Notes: generated from the letters alone by a model not told the origin. Positions 35,623-46,422 are shown, counted from the stretch's first letter. The stretch: DNA of 64,000 nucleotides from Desulfitobacterium chlororespirans DSM 11544 (GCF_900143285.1 NZ_FRDN01000004.1:1-64000), one strand, 5' to 3'. Program-made: numbers and translations.

Positions 35623-36807
35623 CTAAACTCTGAGGATTGATTTGGGGGCATGGGTAAGAAAACGGGCCCCCTTTTCTCCGGCAATGACGAGGGTATCCTC
35701 TACACCCACGGCTCCTTCCCCGGGAAAGATAAATTTGGGTTCGACGGCTATGGTCATTCCCGGAGCCAGGATCTCCTGAGCTCCTTTACTGATGGTAGGA
35801 AGTTCATCTAACTCCAGCCCCACCCCATGGCCGATGAAGCGGACCCGATTCTGCCCATACCCCATAAAATTCTCGGCATAAGGGGTCTCCCTTTCCACCC
35901 AGTCCACTAGTTCGGCATAGACATCCCCGGTTTTGCGCCCTGGGATAAGGGCCAGACGGGCCCGTTCCTGGATTTCACAGCTGATCTGATAGGCTTCCGC
36001 CATTTTTTGCGAAGGCTCCCCGATCACCAGCATTCTGGTGGCATCCACCTGATACCCTTCCTGGGCTATAACTAAATCCATCATGACCATATCCCCGGCC
36101 TGAATAGGGGTATGGGAAGGCCCCAGGGGATGAGCATAAGATGCTCCCAGGCCGGTAACCGGCCCATCAAAGTAGCCGGAAGTCGCCCCTTGGGGTCCAG
36201 CCACCACCCCGCCAAAATGAAATTCAAAGCCAAAGGCCCGGGTGCGCAGCATGGTTTCATGCCCCAGCATTCTCGCCTTAGCCTCCAGCAGACCTTCCAG
36301 TTCAATTTCAGTCATGCCGGGACGGAGCACTGTTGAAGCATACTCTAAGAGCTGTGCATAGACCCGCCCATTTTCTTCAAGCCGGGCGATCTCCTCTGCA
36401 GATTTCACAGCCCGGAAAAGCCGCAGCGGATAGGAAATATCCACCAGCCTTGTTTGGCTGAAGATTTTTGCGTAGCGAAGATAGTTGGCGACAGGCAAAA
36501 CATCATATTCCAGCCCCATCACCTGGGGAAGAGGATGCCCATGTTCACTGATCAGTTCAGGCAATTTAGACATACCGGTCAGTGGAAAAGCTTCCCAAGG
36601 GGACTCAGCCAAGACCCTTTCCATATTCCGATAGACCAGCAGCAGCGGCTGCCCTGCTTGGGGTATATAGAGATGCAGGTTTTGGGCCGTCCCCGTAAAA
36701 TAGAGGGTATCTGCCCGCTGAACCAAGAGTGCCCCGTCTATTTCCTGTTGCGCCAGGATAGCTTGAAACCCTTTAAGGCGGCGTTCATATTCAGATTTTG
36801 AAAACAT
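35623..36807 (-). CDS. M24-family aminopeptidase (Xaa-Pro type)
   Basis: 394 residues: an N-terminal creatinase-like domain (1-130) and a C-terminal pita-bread domain. The five metal ligands can be seen in order: Asp in MVMMDLVIAQ, Asp in YQVDATRML, His in RFIGHGVGLELDE, Glu in IAVEPKFIFPG and Glu in VGVEDTLVI. Expected to release N-terminal residues before proline in the cytoplasm. GAGAGGGTG precedes ATG. It is separated from the acyl-CoA operon by that operon's terminator. Confidence 0.9.
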   Translation of the reverse strand: MFSKSEYERRLKGFQAILAQQEIDGALLVQRADTLYFTGTAQNLHLYIPQAGQPLLLVYRNMERVLAESPWEAFPLTGMSKLPELISEHGHPLPQVMGLEYDVLPVANYLRYAKIFSQTRLVDISYPLRLFRAVKSAEEIARLEENGRVYAQLLEYASTVLRPGMTEIELEGLLEAKARMLGHETMLRTRAFGFEFHFGGVVAGPQGATSGYFDGPVTGLGASYAHPLGPSHTPIQAGDMVMMDLVIAQEGYQVDATRMLVIGEPSQKMAEAYQISCEIQERARLALIPGRKTGDVYAELVDWVERETPYAENFMGYGQNRVRFIGHGVGLELDELPTISKGAQEILAPGMTIAVEPKFIFPGEGAVGVEDTLVIAGEKGARFLTHAPKSILRV

Positions 36808-36831
36808 CCAATCACCCTCTCAAAGAAAATA

Positions 36832-36853
36832 AACCCAGGCCGTGTCCTGGGTT
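36832..36853 (-). terminator. Terminator of acyl-CoA oxidation operon
   Basis: On the minus strand AACCCAGG / CCTGGGTT stem with a short loop, followed by TATTTTCTTT. It lies 62 bp after the crotonase stop and marks the end of the ten-gene operon. Confidence 0.8.
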
Positions 36854-36914
36854 AGTATTCTATAGAATGTTTACCATTTCCTCTCTAAACCAAGAGGTTC
36901 TAAGCTGATATTCT

Positions 36915-37697
36915 TTATCGCCCCTGGAATTCAGCCTGGCTTTTCTCGAGAAAGGCCTTAAAGCCCGCCTTGCGGTCTTCAGTATGGAAGGCCAAAGCAA
37001 AAACCTCTGCTTCATAATCTTGTCCACTGATCAGATCCATATTGGCCCCTTTATAAATGGCGCTTTTGGTTAATTGTACGGCGACGGGAGCTTTGGCGGC
37101 GATCTTCTTGGCCATAGCCAGAGCTTGTTCCTGAAGCTCTTCTTTGGGATAAACCCGGTTAACCAGACCCATGCGAAATGCCTCCTGAGCATCCAACAGC
37201 TCAGCAGTGAGGAGAATTTCACTGGCCCGCCCGCTGCCTACCAAGCGCGGAAGCCGTTGGGTGCCGCCAAAGCCTGCCGGTATACCCAGGTTTACTTCCG
37301 GCTGCCCGAAGCGGGCATTCTCACCGGCCAGGCGAATATCACAAGCCATTGCCAATTCCAGGCCTCCCCCCAGGGCAAAACCATTGATAGCGGCAATGAC
37401 CGGTTGGGGCAGGCTTTCAATCTGATTCATCAGCTTTTGGCCTAATTGGCTGAACAACCTTGCTTCCAGCGGGGTTTTCGTGTTCATTTCGGCAATATCG
37501 GCACCGGCTACAAAAGCCTTCTCCCCGCTTCCCGTCAGAATCACGACCCGTACCAAGGAATTATTGGCCAAATCATCAACGACCTGACTGAGTTCCTGCA
37601 AGGTCAGCGTATTCAGCGCATTTAAGGCTTTGGGGCGATTGATCGTCACCAGGGCAATCTGCTCCTGATAGTCAACCAGGATATTTGAATACGTCAT
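36915..37697 (-). CDS. crt: Enoyl-CoA hydratase/crotonase
   Basis: 260 residues; ATG at 37697 has AGGGGGGAG upstream. It hydrates crotonyl-CoA to 3-hydroxybutyryl-CoA. The oxyanion hole region GEKAFVAGADIAEM and FALGGGLELAMACD are present, and both catalytic glutamates are visible in the segments RLAGENARFGQ and PEVNLGIPAGFGGTQRLP. Last gene of the operon, 11 bp after the thiolase gene. Confidence 0.92.
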   Translation of the reverse strand: MTYSNILVDYQEQIALVTINRPKALNALNTLTLQELSQVVDDLANNSLVRVVILTGSGEKAFVAGADIAEMNTKTPLEARLFSQLGQKLMNQIESLPQPVIAAINGFALGGGLELAMACDIRLAGENARFGQPEVNLGIPAGFGGTQRLPRLVGSGRASEILLTAELLDAQEAFRMGLVNRVYPKEELQEQALAMAKKIAAKAPVAVQLTKSAIYKGANMDLISGQDYEAEVFALAFHTEDRKAGFKAFLEKSQAEFQGR

Positions 37698-37708
37698 AGT
37701 TCTCCCCC

Positions 37709-38887
37709 CTATCTCTCTACAATCAGGCTGACGCCCTGACCGCCGCCGATGCATAAGGTGGCCAGCCCCCGCTGTCCGTCCCGTCGTTTCAATTCATGAA
37801 GAAGGGTGACCAGGACGCGGGTGCCGGAAGCACCGATGGGGTGCCCCAAGGCGATGGAGCCGCCGTTGACATTGGTCTTTTCCACATCCAATCCCAGCTC
37901 CCGGGTAACGATAGCGGCCTGGGCGGCAAAGGCTTCATTGGCCTCCACCAGGTCAATATCGGCAATGGTCAGTCCGGCTTTGGCCAAGGCTTTTCGTGTC
38001 GCAGGGATCGGTCCGGTCCCCATGATCAGAGGATCCACCCCGGCAGAAGCCCAGGAAGTGATTTTGGCCAGGACTGCTAATCCCAACTCCTCAGCCTTCT
38101 CTTTGGACATGACCACCACTGCGGCAGCCCCGTCGTTGATCCCTGAAGCATTGCCCGCAGTTACCGTACCCTCTTTCTTAAAGGCCGGCCGCAGCTTGGT
38201 TAAAGTATCAGGAGTCGTGCCGAAACGGGGAAATTCATCCTGACTGAACACCAGAGGCTCTCCTCTTTTTTGGGGGATTTCCACAGCGACAATCTCTTCA
38301 TCGAATAATCCGGATTGGATAGCGGCCTCGGCCCGGTTTTGACTGCGCAGTGCCAAAGCATCCTGATCCTCCCGGGAAATCTGGAATTGCTCAGCGATAT
38401 TCTCGGCTGTCAATCCCATGTGAATATTATGGAAAGCATCGGTTAAACCATCCGTGATCATGGTATCCACCAGACTGTCATTGCCCATCCGATAGCCTTT
38501 TCTTGCTTTAGGGAGAGCATAGGCCGATGAGGACATGCACTCCATGCCGCCGGCGACAATAATATCCGCATCACCGGCCAGGATGGCCTGGGCCCCACAG
38601 ATTACCGATTTAAGTCCGGAACCGCAGACCTTGTTCAGGGTCCAGGCGGGCACTTCTTGAGGAATTCCTGCTTTAATTGCTGCTTGTCGGGCAGGGTTTT
38701 GACCTGCCGCAGCACTGAGTACATTCCCCATAATGACTTCTTCCACTTGTGCAGGCAGGATTCCGGCCCGTTTGATCGCTTCCTTGATCACGATAGCTCC
38801 CAGTTCGGCTCCTGTAAAGTTCTCTAAAGCTCCCCCAAAGGACCCCAGGGGTGTACGGACAGCACTGACAATCACTACTTCTCTCAT
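37709..38887 (-). CDS. Acetyl-CoA C-acetyltransferase (thiolase)
   Basis: 392 residues; start ATG at 38887 with GAGGAGG seven bases upstream. Thiolase signature residues: nucleophilic Cys in [10 protein letters not shown], His in [13 protein letters not shown] and second Cys in [10 protein letters not shown]. In the oxidative direction it cleaves acetoacetyl-CoA with CoA to two acetyl-CoA, completing the spiral encoded by this operon. Confidence 0.93.
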   Translation of the reverse strand: MREVVIVSAVRTPLGSFGGALENFTGAELGAIVIKEAIKRAGILPAQVEEVIMGNVLSAAAGQNPARQAAIKAGIPQEVPAWTLNKVCGSGLKSVICGAQAILAGDADIIVAGGMECMSSSAYALPKARKGYRMGNDSLVDTMITDGLTDAFHNIHMGLTAENIAEQFQISREDQDALALRSQNRAEAAIQSGLFDEEIVAVEIPQKRGEPLVFSQDEFPRFGTTPDTLTKLRPAFKKEGTVTAGNASGINDGAAAVVVMSKEKAEELGLAVLAKITSWASAGVDPLIMGTGPIPATRKALAKAGLTIADIDLVEANEAFAAQAAIVTRELGLDVEKTNVNGGSIALGHPIGASGTRVLVTLLHELKRRDGQRGLATLCIGGGQGVSLIVER

Positions 38888-38923
38888 GACGTTCCTCCTC
38901 AAGGTAATGACACCTAAATTTTA

Positions 38924-40264
38924 TTAAGCAAGCTTAGCGGTTCTTCTCCAGATACCCATTTTTTCTGCATCTTTAATCAGGTCATCGCGGAAATTGGGGT
39001 GAGCGATGGAAATCAAAGCTTCGGCACGCTCCCAGGTGGACTTCCCTTTCAAATTGACGATGCCGTGCTCAGTCACCACATAATTCACCATGGCGCGATG
39101 AGTTGTGACGATAGCACCGGGAGTTAGGATAGGATTAATCCGCGATTTTATCTCGCCATTTTTCGCTTTGTAGGTGGACTCCAGGCAGATAAAGGATTTA
39201 CCGCCTTGGGAATGGTAGGCGCCTAAAGTAAAGTCCACTTGTCCGCCTGTGCCGCTGATTTGACGAGTGCCAGAAGATTCTGAACATACTTGGCCGAATA
39301 AATCGACTTCGACGCAATTATTGATGGCGATCACACGATCATTCTTGGCGATGATCCAAGGATTGTTCACATAGTCTACAGGGTAAATCGCGCAGCTGGG
39401 GTTGTTATCAAGAAAATCATAAGTTTTCTGAGTTCCCATCGAAAAAGTATAGGTCAGTTTATATCTGTCAATCTGTTTGCGGGCACCGGTAACACGTCCG
39501 GCTTCCACCATTTCCACAAAGGCTTCCGTCATCATCTCGGTATGGACTCCTAAATCTTTAAGGTCGGATTGAGCAATAATCTTACCCATAGCATTAGGCA
39601 TACCGCCAATACCCAGCTGAATGCAGCTGCCATCGACGAGTTCAGGCATAATAAATCCGGCTATTCTGTTATCCAACTCGGTAGGAGGAACGGGTTGAAT
39701 CTGGGGCAGGTCCCATTCTGTTTCCACGATAGTGTCCACTTCAGAAATATGAATGGCCTCTTCCAGACCGCCCAGACAACGGGGAATTTTCGGATTCACC
39801 TCAAGAATAATGATTTTTGCTTTTTCCAACATGGCTTTGGTATGAGAAACCTGAGGCCCGAAGTTAAAAAAGCCTTTTTCATCCATGGGTGCTACCGGTA
39901 TCATGGCTACGTCCACATCAAGAAAACGCCGATAATAGCTGGGCAGTTCATTATAGAGGATCGGGCTGTACCAGCAAAGCCCCTGATCGTGCAGCTTACG
40001 GTCTAAACCGCTGAAATGCCAGTTATTATAAACGAAATGCCTGGCCTCGGGATCAACCTTAACCACCTCGGGCATCCTCACTGCCGTGACCGCCCGGATC
40101 TTTACATCCTCAAGCTCATCTTTGCGAGCTGCCAAAGCTTTATCCAAGACAACGGGCTGACCGGTAAAGGAGCCATAATCCACCCAATCCCCTGATTTAA
40201 CCACACTCACAGCTTTTTCCGGCGAAGTCAGTTTCTTTTGATACTCTTCAATTATACTATTCAA
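38924..40264 (-). CDS. Acyl-CoA:acetate CoA-transferase (butyryl/4-hydroxybutyrate type)
   Basis: 446 residues from TTG at 40264, which follows AAGGAGGGG by six bases; the longer frame begins at an unsupported TTG. Family I-type CoA-transferase related to 4-hydroxybutyrate and butyryl-CoA:acetate transferases: GIGGMPNAMG, the putative catalytic Glu in QVCSESSGTRQISGTGGQ, and KSFICLESTY. It probably activates a short fatty acid with acetyl-CoA, so no separate acyl-CoA ligase is needed in the operon. Exact substrate unproven. Confidence 0.88.
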   Translation of the reverse strand: MNSIIEEYQKKLTSPEKAVSVVKSGDWVDYGSFTGQPVVLDKALAARKDELEDVKIRAVTAVRMPEVVKVDPEARHFVYNNWHFSGLDRKLHDQGLCWYSPILYNELPSYYRRFLDVDVAMIPVAPMDEKGFFNFGPQVSHTKAMLEKAKIIILEVNPKIPRCLGGLEEAIHISEVDTIVETEWDLPQIQPVPPTELDNRIAGFIMPELVDGSCIQLGIGGMPNAMGKIIAQSDLKDLGVHTEMMTEAFVEMVEAGRVTGARKQIDRYKLTYTFSMGTQKTYDFLDNNPSCAIYPVDYVNNPWIIAKNDRVIAINNCVEVDLFGQVCSESSGTRQISGTGGQVDFTLGAYHSQGGKSFICLESTYKAKNGEIKSRINPILTPGAIVTTHRAMVNYVVTEHGIVNLKGKSTWERAEALISIAHPNFRDDLIKDAEKMGIWRRTAKLA

Positions 40265-40375
40265 ATTCAGCCCCTCCTTATTCTTGCCCTTAGACAATCA
40301 ACTGGTTAGTTGATAAACGCTCCTCCACCCTAATCCGAAATTCTCTATAATTAACGAATTATAACAATAATGGCC

Positions 40376-41014
40376 TTACATTTTTTTAGCATTTCCAACA
40401 GGTGCGGGGGTTTTTTCTTTGATCCAAGGCTTCGACAAAGGAAGGATCGATTTACCGTAAGTGGTATTGAGAATTAAGGCCGCCGAGAGATACATGGCCA
40501 AAATTCCCGCAAAAAGCAGAGCGTAGGCAGCGAAAGGTTTGAAGGAAGGACTGAGAACTCCCAAATCGAGGAAAGCAACCTGGACAACGGCGATATCGAT
40601 CAGAATAACGATCATGGTTAAGACACTTGTCGCTTTGAAGTAAGCCGGAGTCCAGAGCACCAGACAAAAGGAAAGAACGATCCAAGCCCAGCCGTCAATG
40701 CGGGTATCCAAGGGTATCGACCATTGTTGCGCTGCAGCAAAATACTTAACAAAAAACTCCAATCCTCCGACCAGCATGAAGAATGCTGAGAAATAGAGGA
40801 AGACGTTGCCGCCAAGAATCTGGCCTTCTTTTAACTCAATAGCACCAACAATGACTTGAGTAATAAAACCACCGATCAACCAGCACCCCAGCAGAGGCAT
40901 CGCCCCTGCTGTAACCCTGCCGCTCAGCAAAGCGAAAAAAGTAAAGCAAGCAACCCCTAAAGCGACCAGACCTGCAGGCGAAGGATTTGCCCATCCCCCA
41001 TTATTATTGGACAT
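40376..41014 (-). CDS. Acetate uptake transporter (GPR1/FUN34/YaaH family)
   Basis: 212 residues, ATG at 41014 with AGGGGAG upstream. Six hydrophobic segments and the family's N-terminal NPSPAGLVALGVACFTF (the NPxP motif). Members carry acetate or succinate across the inner membrane. Its place between the electron-transfer gene and the CoA-transferase gene suggests it exports or recaptures acetate formed by the pathway. This link is inferred. Confidence 0.9.
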   Translation of the reverse strand: MSNNNGGWANPSPAGLVALGVACFTFFALLSGRVTAGAMPLLGCWLIGGFITQVIVGAIELKEGQILGGNVFLYFSAFFMLVGGLEFFVKYFAAAQQWSIPLDTRIDGWAWIVLSFCLVLWTPAYFKATSVLTMIVILIDIAVVQVAFLDLGVLSPSFKPFAAYALLFAGILAMYLSAALILNTTYGKSILPLSKPWIKEKTPAPVGNAKKM

Positions 41015-41079
41015 AATATAATCTCCCCTCTTACTTTTTGACCTGTTGTCCGTCAAAAAATGCTTTGACGCCCGGTCAA

Positions 41080-43173
41080 TTATTCCGATATTCTTTCGAC
41101 AAGGATCTCTGCAATATCCAATACCTTCACGCTCTCCACGGCCTCACGGGCAGCTATGCCGTCGCTGATCATGGTTAAGCAGAACGGACATCCTGTGCTC
41201 ACCAGTTCTGCGCCTGCTGCCATGGCTTCGTCCGTGCGCATCTCATTGATACGTTGGCCCTGATGCTCTTCCAGCCACATTCTTCCGCCGCCGGCACCGC
41301 AGCAAAAACTCTTCTCATGATGACGGGACATTTCGGTAATCCGGAAACCGGCGGCTTGCAGCAAGGTTCTGGGTTCCGCATAGATCGTGTTATAACGGCC
41401 CAGATAACAGGAATCGTGATAGGTAACGGATTGACTGTTTCCCCCCCTTTCCGAACCACTGCCTGCTTTATGAAGCTTTAATCTACCGGAGGCTAATAGT
41501 TCGTTTAAATATTCGGTATGGTGGAGCACTCGGTAATTCCCGCCAAACTCAGGATATTCGTTCTTAAGGGTATTAAAACAGTGAGGACATTGAGTAATGA
41601 TGGTTTTTACCCCGTAGCTATTCATAGTCTCAATATTTTCCTGAGCCAAGGCCTGGAATAGATATTCATTTCCCAGGCGGCGGGCTGAGTCTCCACAACA
41701 TTTCTCCTCACTGCCTAAAATAGCAAAATTGACTTGTGCTGCCTTCAAGAGTTTCACCAAGGCTGCCGAGACCTTTTGATTCCGTGCATCAAAGGATCCG
41801 GAGCAACCTGGAAAGTAAAGAATTTCAGCATCTGGATTTTCTTCTATAGTTAAACATCCTACACTCTGCAAAAAGTCCCCCCGTGAAGACCAGCCGATTC
41901 CCCAGGGATTGCTGTTGTTTTCCATATTGCGGAAAGCCAACTGCGCTTCAGCGGGAAAACGTGATTCCATGAGCACCAGATTACGGCGCATATCAATGGT
42001 TTTATCCACATGCTCGACAAAGATAGGACATTGTTCTTCACAGGAGCGGCAGGTGGTACAGTCCCAAAGATCATCTTCGGTAATCACACCACCGATGAGA
42101 GAGCGCAAGCCCAACTCTTCTTCCGTAGGAGCTTCAGCTTCAGCCGCAGCCGCAACCGCGACCTCATTTCCAGAGCCGGCCACGGCAAGGGCCGGGTTGG
42201 CCGCCCGGAAGGTTTTCAGTGCTTGACCCATCTCTTCCAGATAAACGCCCATATCCTGAATCACCTTTTTGGGATTAAGGTGTTTGCCGCTTAAATAAGC
42301 CGGACAGTTATCCTGGCATCTGCCGCAGCGCAAACAGGCATCTGTATTAAAAAGCGTCTTCCAGCTGAACTCACCGAGCTTGCTTTTGCCATAAGTCTCC
42401 AGGCTCTCATCTTCAAAATCGATATTCTCCGGGACGCCGACGGGGCCATGGTGCCGCAAAAACTGATTGGCGGGAGCCAGGAAGATATGAGAAAGCTTGG
42501 AGTAAGGAAAATACCCGAAAAAGACCATCACTAAAATGAAATGGAACCACCAAAGAAAGGCATGAATTCCTTCCAGGGTTGAATTGCTCAAACCCTTGAA
42601 AAAGGGTGCCATGGCATAGCCGATGAAGGCATACATGCCCCAGGGATCTTCAACTGCCGCCATACGCACAGCCTGAATGACAAAACCGGTGACCAGGATC
42701 GTGAGGATAAGGGCTAAGACAAAGGCATCATCCTTTTTATTATCGAGGCGATCCGGACGCTGGCCATAACGCCGCCAGATAGCCATCAGACAGCCGATAA
42801 TGGCTAACAGTCCAAAGGCATTGGCGGTTATCTTAATAAAGATATAGAGCCCGCCTTTAAACATATTGATCCCTAAGTCAGCCTGCAAGGCTACAATCAT
42901 CGTGGCAAAGAACAGCAGGGCAAACCCCCAGAACATCAGAAGGTGCATGATTCCCGGAAAAGCATCTTTTAAGATTCTTTTATGTCCGAAGCCATAAAGA
43001 AGGACATCCCCTATTCTTTTGCCGATATTCTGTCTGCGGTTCTCAGGCCGCCCTATCTGCCACAGCTGATAACGCTGATAAAAACCATAACAGAAAAAAC
43101 CGAGAGCTATGACCAGCATCGGGTAAATCAGCCAGTGATATTCAATATTCCAATAAAGCTCCCGTGTCGCCAT
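41080..43173 (-). CDS. Membrane FeS oxidoreductase, Etf:menaquinone-type (HdrD-like)
   Basis: 697 residues from ATG at 43173 (AGGGGAATAGG upstream). An N-terminal NarI-like cytochrome b module with about six membrane helices (1-240, several His) is followed by two 4Fe-4S motifs, CLRCGRCQDNCP and CTTCRSCEEQCP. At the C-terminus are two CCG-type domains as in HdrD/GlpC (EKCCGDSARRLG with QCPHCFNTLKNEYP; SFCCGAGGGRMW with STGCPFCLTM). Proteins of this type next to etfBA are proposed to take electrons from EtfAB and reduce menaquinone (EtfD/EMO). That makes acyl-CoA oxidation respiratory. An Ala/Glu-rich linker lies near 345-365. Confidence 0.9.
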   Translation of the reverse strand: MATRELYWNIEYHWLIYPMLVIALGFFCYGFYQRYQLWQIGRPENRRQNIGKRIGDVLLYGFGHKRILKDAFPGIMHLLMFWGFALLFFATMIVALQADLGINMFKGGLYIFIKITANAFGLLAIIGCLMAIWRRYGQRPDRLDNKKDDAFVLALILTILVTGFVIQAVRMAAVEDPWGMYAFIGYAMAPFFKGLSNSTLEGIHAFLWWFHFILVMVFFGYFPYSKLSHIFLAPANQFLRHHGPVGVPENIDFEDESLETYGKSKLGEFSWKTLFNTDACLRCGRCQDNCPAYLSGKHLNPKKVIQDMGVYLEEMGQALKTFRAANPALAVAGSGNEVAVAAAAEAEAPTEEELGLRSLIGGVITEDDLWDCTTCRSCEEQCPIFVEHVDKTIDMRRNLVLMESRFPAEAQLAFRNMENNSNPWGIGWSSRGDFLQSVGCLTIEENPDAEILYFPGCSGSFDARNQKVSAALVKLLKAAQVNFAILGSEEKCCGDSARRLGNEYLFQALAQENIETMNSYGVKTIITQCPHCFNTLKNEYPEFGGNYRVLHHTEYLNELLASGRLKLHKAGSGSERGGNSQSVTYHDSCYLGRYNTIYAEPRTLLQAAGFRITEMSRHHEKSFCCGAGGGRMWLEEHQGQRINEMRTDEAMAAGAELVSTGCPFCLTMISDGIAAREAVESVKVLDIAEILVERISE

Positions 43174-43392
43174 ATTCCTATTCCCCTTTCCCCTGGGGGT
43201 GCTGCCCCAGGGCAGCCCCCCTTCTCCAAACAGGACCCTCTTTTGTTTACAGCGGTGAACTCCCGCATCCACGTTGCCTTAAAAGGGTGAATCCCCCTGC
43301 ATAAGCCAGAAAATCCGGTCCTTGGTTTATCTGAATCCAATCCACATTCTATCTGAGTGTTATCCGAATCCTATTCCTATCCGAACCCTATC

Positions 43393-44382
43393 CTATCCGT
43401 TCACTAATTTCTTAAATTCTTCCGTAAGGAGGGGGACAACCTCAAACAAATCCCCCACGATACCATAGTCGGCCACATTGAAAATAGGCGCTTCAGGGTC
43501 TTTATTGACGGCAATGATGACCTTGGATGCTCCCATCCCGGCGATATGCTGAATCGCGCCGCTGATACCGCAGGCTATATACAGCGTCGGGGCGACAATG
43601 CTCCCGGTCTGCCCTACCTGAAACTGGTTGTCTATCCACCCGGAATCCACGGCCGCTCGGGAAGCTCCCACCGCTCCCCCCACCACATCGGCTAACTCTT
43701 CAAGCAGAGCGAAGTTCTCTTTCCCTTTCATGCCCCGGCCGCCGGAGATCACAAAATCTGCTTCAGTCAGCGCCGGGCGGCTGGTCACCAAATAGGCCAC
43801 ATCTTTGACAATGACCTTCAGATCTTCCGGGTCGATGGCCACCGCTGCTTCGATGACCTCGGCTTGCCTGGCCGGATCCGGCTCCGCCACCGGGAAGGAT
43901 TTAGCCCTTACCGTGGCCAGACTGGGCCTGCTCACGATTTCCACAAAGCTGTAAGCGCTGCCCGTATAGACAGGCCGTTTATAAAGAAGGAACTTTTCCG
44001 GATCCACTTCAATATCGATAACGTCTGATGCAAGGCCGACTCCTAAGCGTTGGGCCAGGCGGGGAGCCAAATCTTTGCCCACTGCCGTGTGGCCTAACAG
44101 GAAGGCTTGGGGTTCTTTTTCCTGAATGAGCTTAGCCAGTGCGGAAGTATAGGCCCCGGTCGTATACTGGGCCAATTGGGGGGAGTTCAGTAAGAAGACC
44201 TGATCAGCTCCATAACCGGCGGCTTCCTGTGCTAAGTCGGCGATGCCGTCACCGGCGATCACCGCCGCCAGAGGTTCTCCCGTCTGGTCGGCAATTTTTC
44301 GCCCCTGACTTAATATTTCCAAGGATATTTTGCGAACTTTCCCTTCAGCTTGTTCGACAAATACCCATATTCCCTTAGGCAT
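43393..44382 (-). CDS. etfA: Electron transfer flavoprotein alpha subunit
   Basis: 329 residues; ATG at 44382 is eight bases after TAGGAG. The C-terminal FAD domain shows the family signature: [51 protein letters not shown] and [19 protein letters not shown]. With EtfB it accepts electrons from the acyl-CoA dehydrogenases of the operon. It sits between etfB and the membrane FeS oxidoreductase that is its likely acceptor. Confidence 0.95.
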   Translation of the reverse strand: MPKGIWVFVEQAEGKVRKISLEILSQGRKIADQTGEPLAAVIAGDGIADLAQEAAGYGADQVFLLNSPQLAQYTTGAYTSALAKLIQEKEPQAFLLGHTAVGKDLAPRLAQRLGVGLASDVIDIEVDPEKFLLYKRPVYTGSAYSFVEIVSRPSLATVRAKSFPVAEPDPARQAEVIEAAVAIDPEDLKVIVKDVAYLVTSRPALTEADFVISGGRGMKGKENFALLEELADVVGGAVGASRAAVDSGWIDNQFQVGQTGSIVAPTLYIACGISGAIQHIAGMGASKVIIAVNKDPEAPIFNVADYGIVGDLFEVVPLLTEEFKKLVNG

Positions 44383-44413
44383 ATAACTCACTCCTAACTG
44401 TGTTCATTACTGA

Positions 44414-45187
44414 TTAGAGAACTTTAGCTTCTTCGCGGAGGATTCGTGCTAATTCATGGGTGGCTTCTGCCGCTTCACCGGGAAGTATTCTTCCTCCTTG
44501 TCTGGGGGTAGGCAAAGTATATTGGGTAACCTTGGCCTGCAGCGCCAAGCCGGAAGCATCCAGCCCCAAGTCACTCAGCTTGAGAGGTGTCAGGGGCTTT
44601 TTCTTCGCTTTCATAATGCCGGCTACGGATGGATAACGCACCTCATTGATGCCCTGAACTACGGTGATCACAGCCGGAAGGGATACCTCCAGCGTTGCCA
44701 GACCGCCGTCGATCACCCGCAGAGCGGTGGCCTGAGTGCCATCAATATCCAGCTTGGTGACACTGCTGATGGAAGGAAGCCCCAGCTTCTCAGCCATGCG
44801 TACGGCTACCTGGGCTGAGCCATGATCGGTGTCCATCACCCCTGCTAAAATGATGTCATAGGGGATGGTCTCGATGGTTTTGGCGAGGATGGCGGCAGCT
44901 ATGCCTTCATCCACTTCCCCCAGAGCAGGGTCGTTAATATGAATCGCTTTATCGGCGCCCATAGCCAGAGCACTGCGAATGGTTGCGGTGGCCTGATCCC
45001 CACCCAGGGTAATAACGGTCACTTCACCGCCGAATTTCTCTTTCATGCGGAGCGCTTCTTCAATGGCGTATTCATCCAAAGGATTGATCACCAGGGTGAC
45101 CCCATTGGCATCTATTTTTCCTTCACTGTTTAAAACGATTTTAGCTTCTGTATCAATCGTTTGCTTAACGCATACCACAATGTTCAT
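44414..45187 (-). CDS. etfB: Electron transfer flavoprotein beta subunit
   Basis: 257 residues; start preceded by TAGGAGG. Etf beta features: MNIVVCVKQTIDTEAKI, NPLDEYAIEEALRMKEKFGG and the segment MDTDHGSAQVAVRMAEKLG near 125-150, followed by VIDGGLATLEVSLPAVITVV. Heterodimer with EtfA; gene order bcd-etfB-etfA is classical. No bifurcation test can be made from this sequence alone, but the membrane FeS partner argues for simple electron transfer to menaquinone. Confidence 0.95.
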   Translation of the reverse strand: MNIVVCVKQTIDTEAKIVLNSEGKIDANGVTLVINPLDEYAIEEALRMKEKFGGEVTVITLGGDQATATIRSALAMGADKAIHINDPALGEVDEGIAAAILAKTIETIPYDIILAGVMDTDHGSAQVAVRMAEKLGLPSISSVTKLDIDGTQATALRVIDGGLATLEVSLPAVITVVQGINEVRYPSVAGIMKAKKKPLTPLKLSDLGLDASGLALQAKVTQYTLPTPRQGGRILPGEAAEATHELARILREEAKVL

Positions 45188-45214
45188 AGGGTATCCTCCT
45201 ACTCTATTTAAGAC

Positions 45215-46357
45215 CTACTCTTTTAAGATATGGCTGCCAATGACGATACGCTGTACTTCACTGGTACCTTCATAAATCTCTGTGATCTTGGCATCCCGCA
45301 TCATCCGCTCTACGGGATACTCACGGGTATATCCGTAGCCGCCGTGCATTTGGACCGCCTGAGTGGTCACCCACATGGCTGTCTCTGAAGCATGAAGTTT
45401 AGCCATAGCTGAAGCTTTGGAGACAGGTTTATGCTGGGTGGCCAGATAAGCCGCTTGATAAACCAATAACCGGGCTGCTTCGATCTGGGTGGCCATATCC
45501 GCCAGCTTAAATTGGTTGGCTTGGAAGTGGGCGATGGGCTGGCCGAATTGAACTCTTTCTTTAGCGTATTTCCTGGCTTGCTCATAAGCCCCTTGGGCGA
45601 TGCCCAAAGCTTGGGAGGCAATACCGATTCTGCCGAAGTCCAGAGTGACCATGGCAATCTTAAATCCTTGTCCTTCCTGACCTAAGAGGTTTTCTCCCGG
45701 GACCCTGACATTATCAAAGACCAATTCATAGGTGGCCGAAGAGCGGATCCCCATCTTTTTTTCCTTCTTGCCAAAGCTAAAGCCCGGCATACCCTTTTCC
45801 AGGATAAAGGCGGCGATGCCCTTATTCCCTTTGCTCTTATCCATCTGGGCCGTGACCACGTAAGTATCGGCTTCATAGGCGTTGGTGATAAAAATTTTGG
45901 TGCCATTGATGATATAATCATCCCCATCCTTAACTGCGGTGGTCCGGGTTCCGGAAGCATCGGAGCCGGCCATTGGCTCCGTTAAGCCAAATGCTCCCAT
46001 CTTTTCGCCGCTGGCCAGAGGAACGAGATATTTTTGTTTTTGTTCTTCCGTACCAAAGAGATAAATAGGATTTGCACATAAACTGGAATGAGCGGACACA
46101 GTCACCCCGACTGAGGCATCCACCCGTGATAATTCCTCAACCGCTATAGCATAGGATAAATAGTCGGCCTCCACACCGCCGTATTTCTCGGGAAAGGTGA
46201 TCCCCGCCAGGCCTAGTTCCGCCAGTTTATTCCATATTTCACGGGGAAATTCTTCTTTTTCATCCCGCTCTTCGGCGCCTGCCGCACACTCATTCTCGGC
46301 AAAATCCCGCACCATTTTCCTCATCATCACATGGTCTTCACTTAAATCAAAAATCAT
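45215..46357 (-). CDS. bcd: Acyl-CoA dehydrogenase (butyryl-CoA type)
   Basis: 380 residues, standard length. Acyl-CoA dehydrogenase signatures: [20 protein letters not shown] (FAD contact), [18 protein letters not shown] and the C-terminal catalytic Glu in [15 protein letters not shown]. It oxidises a short acyl-CoA to the 2-enoyl-CoA, passing electrons to EtfAB. Ribosome site GGGGAGACG. Butyryl-CoA specificity is inferred from the surrounding genes. Confidence 0.92.
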   Translation of the reverse strand: MIFDLSEDHVMMRKMVRDFAENECAAGAEERDEKEEFPREIWNKLAELGLAGITFPEKYGGVEADYLSYAIAVEELSRVDASVGVTVSAHSSLCANPIYLFGTEEQKQKYLVPLASGEKMGAFGLTEPMAGSDASGTRTTAVKDGDDYIINGTKIFITNAYEADTYVVTAQMDKSKGNKGIAAFILEKGMPGFSFGKKEKKMGIRSSATYELVFDNVRVPGENLLGQEGQGFKIAMVTLDFGRIGIASQALGIAQGAYEQARKYAKERVQFGQPIAHFQANQFKLADMATQIEAARLLVYQAAYLATQHKPVSKASAMAKLHASETAMWVTTQAVQMHGGYGYTREYPVERMMRDAKITEIYEGTSEVQRIVIGSHILKE

Positions 46358-46422
46358 ACGTTTTCGTCTCCCCTCATTTTCTCTGAATATCTCTAACCTT
46401 TAATTGAATAGGTGTAGAAACC

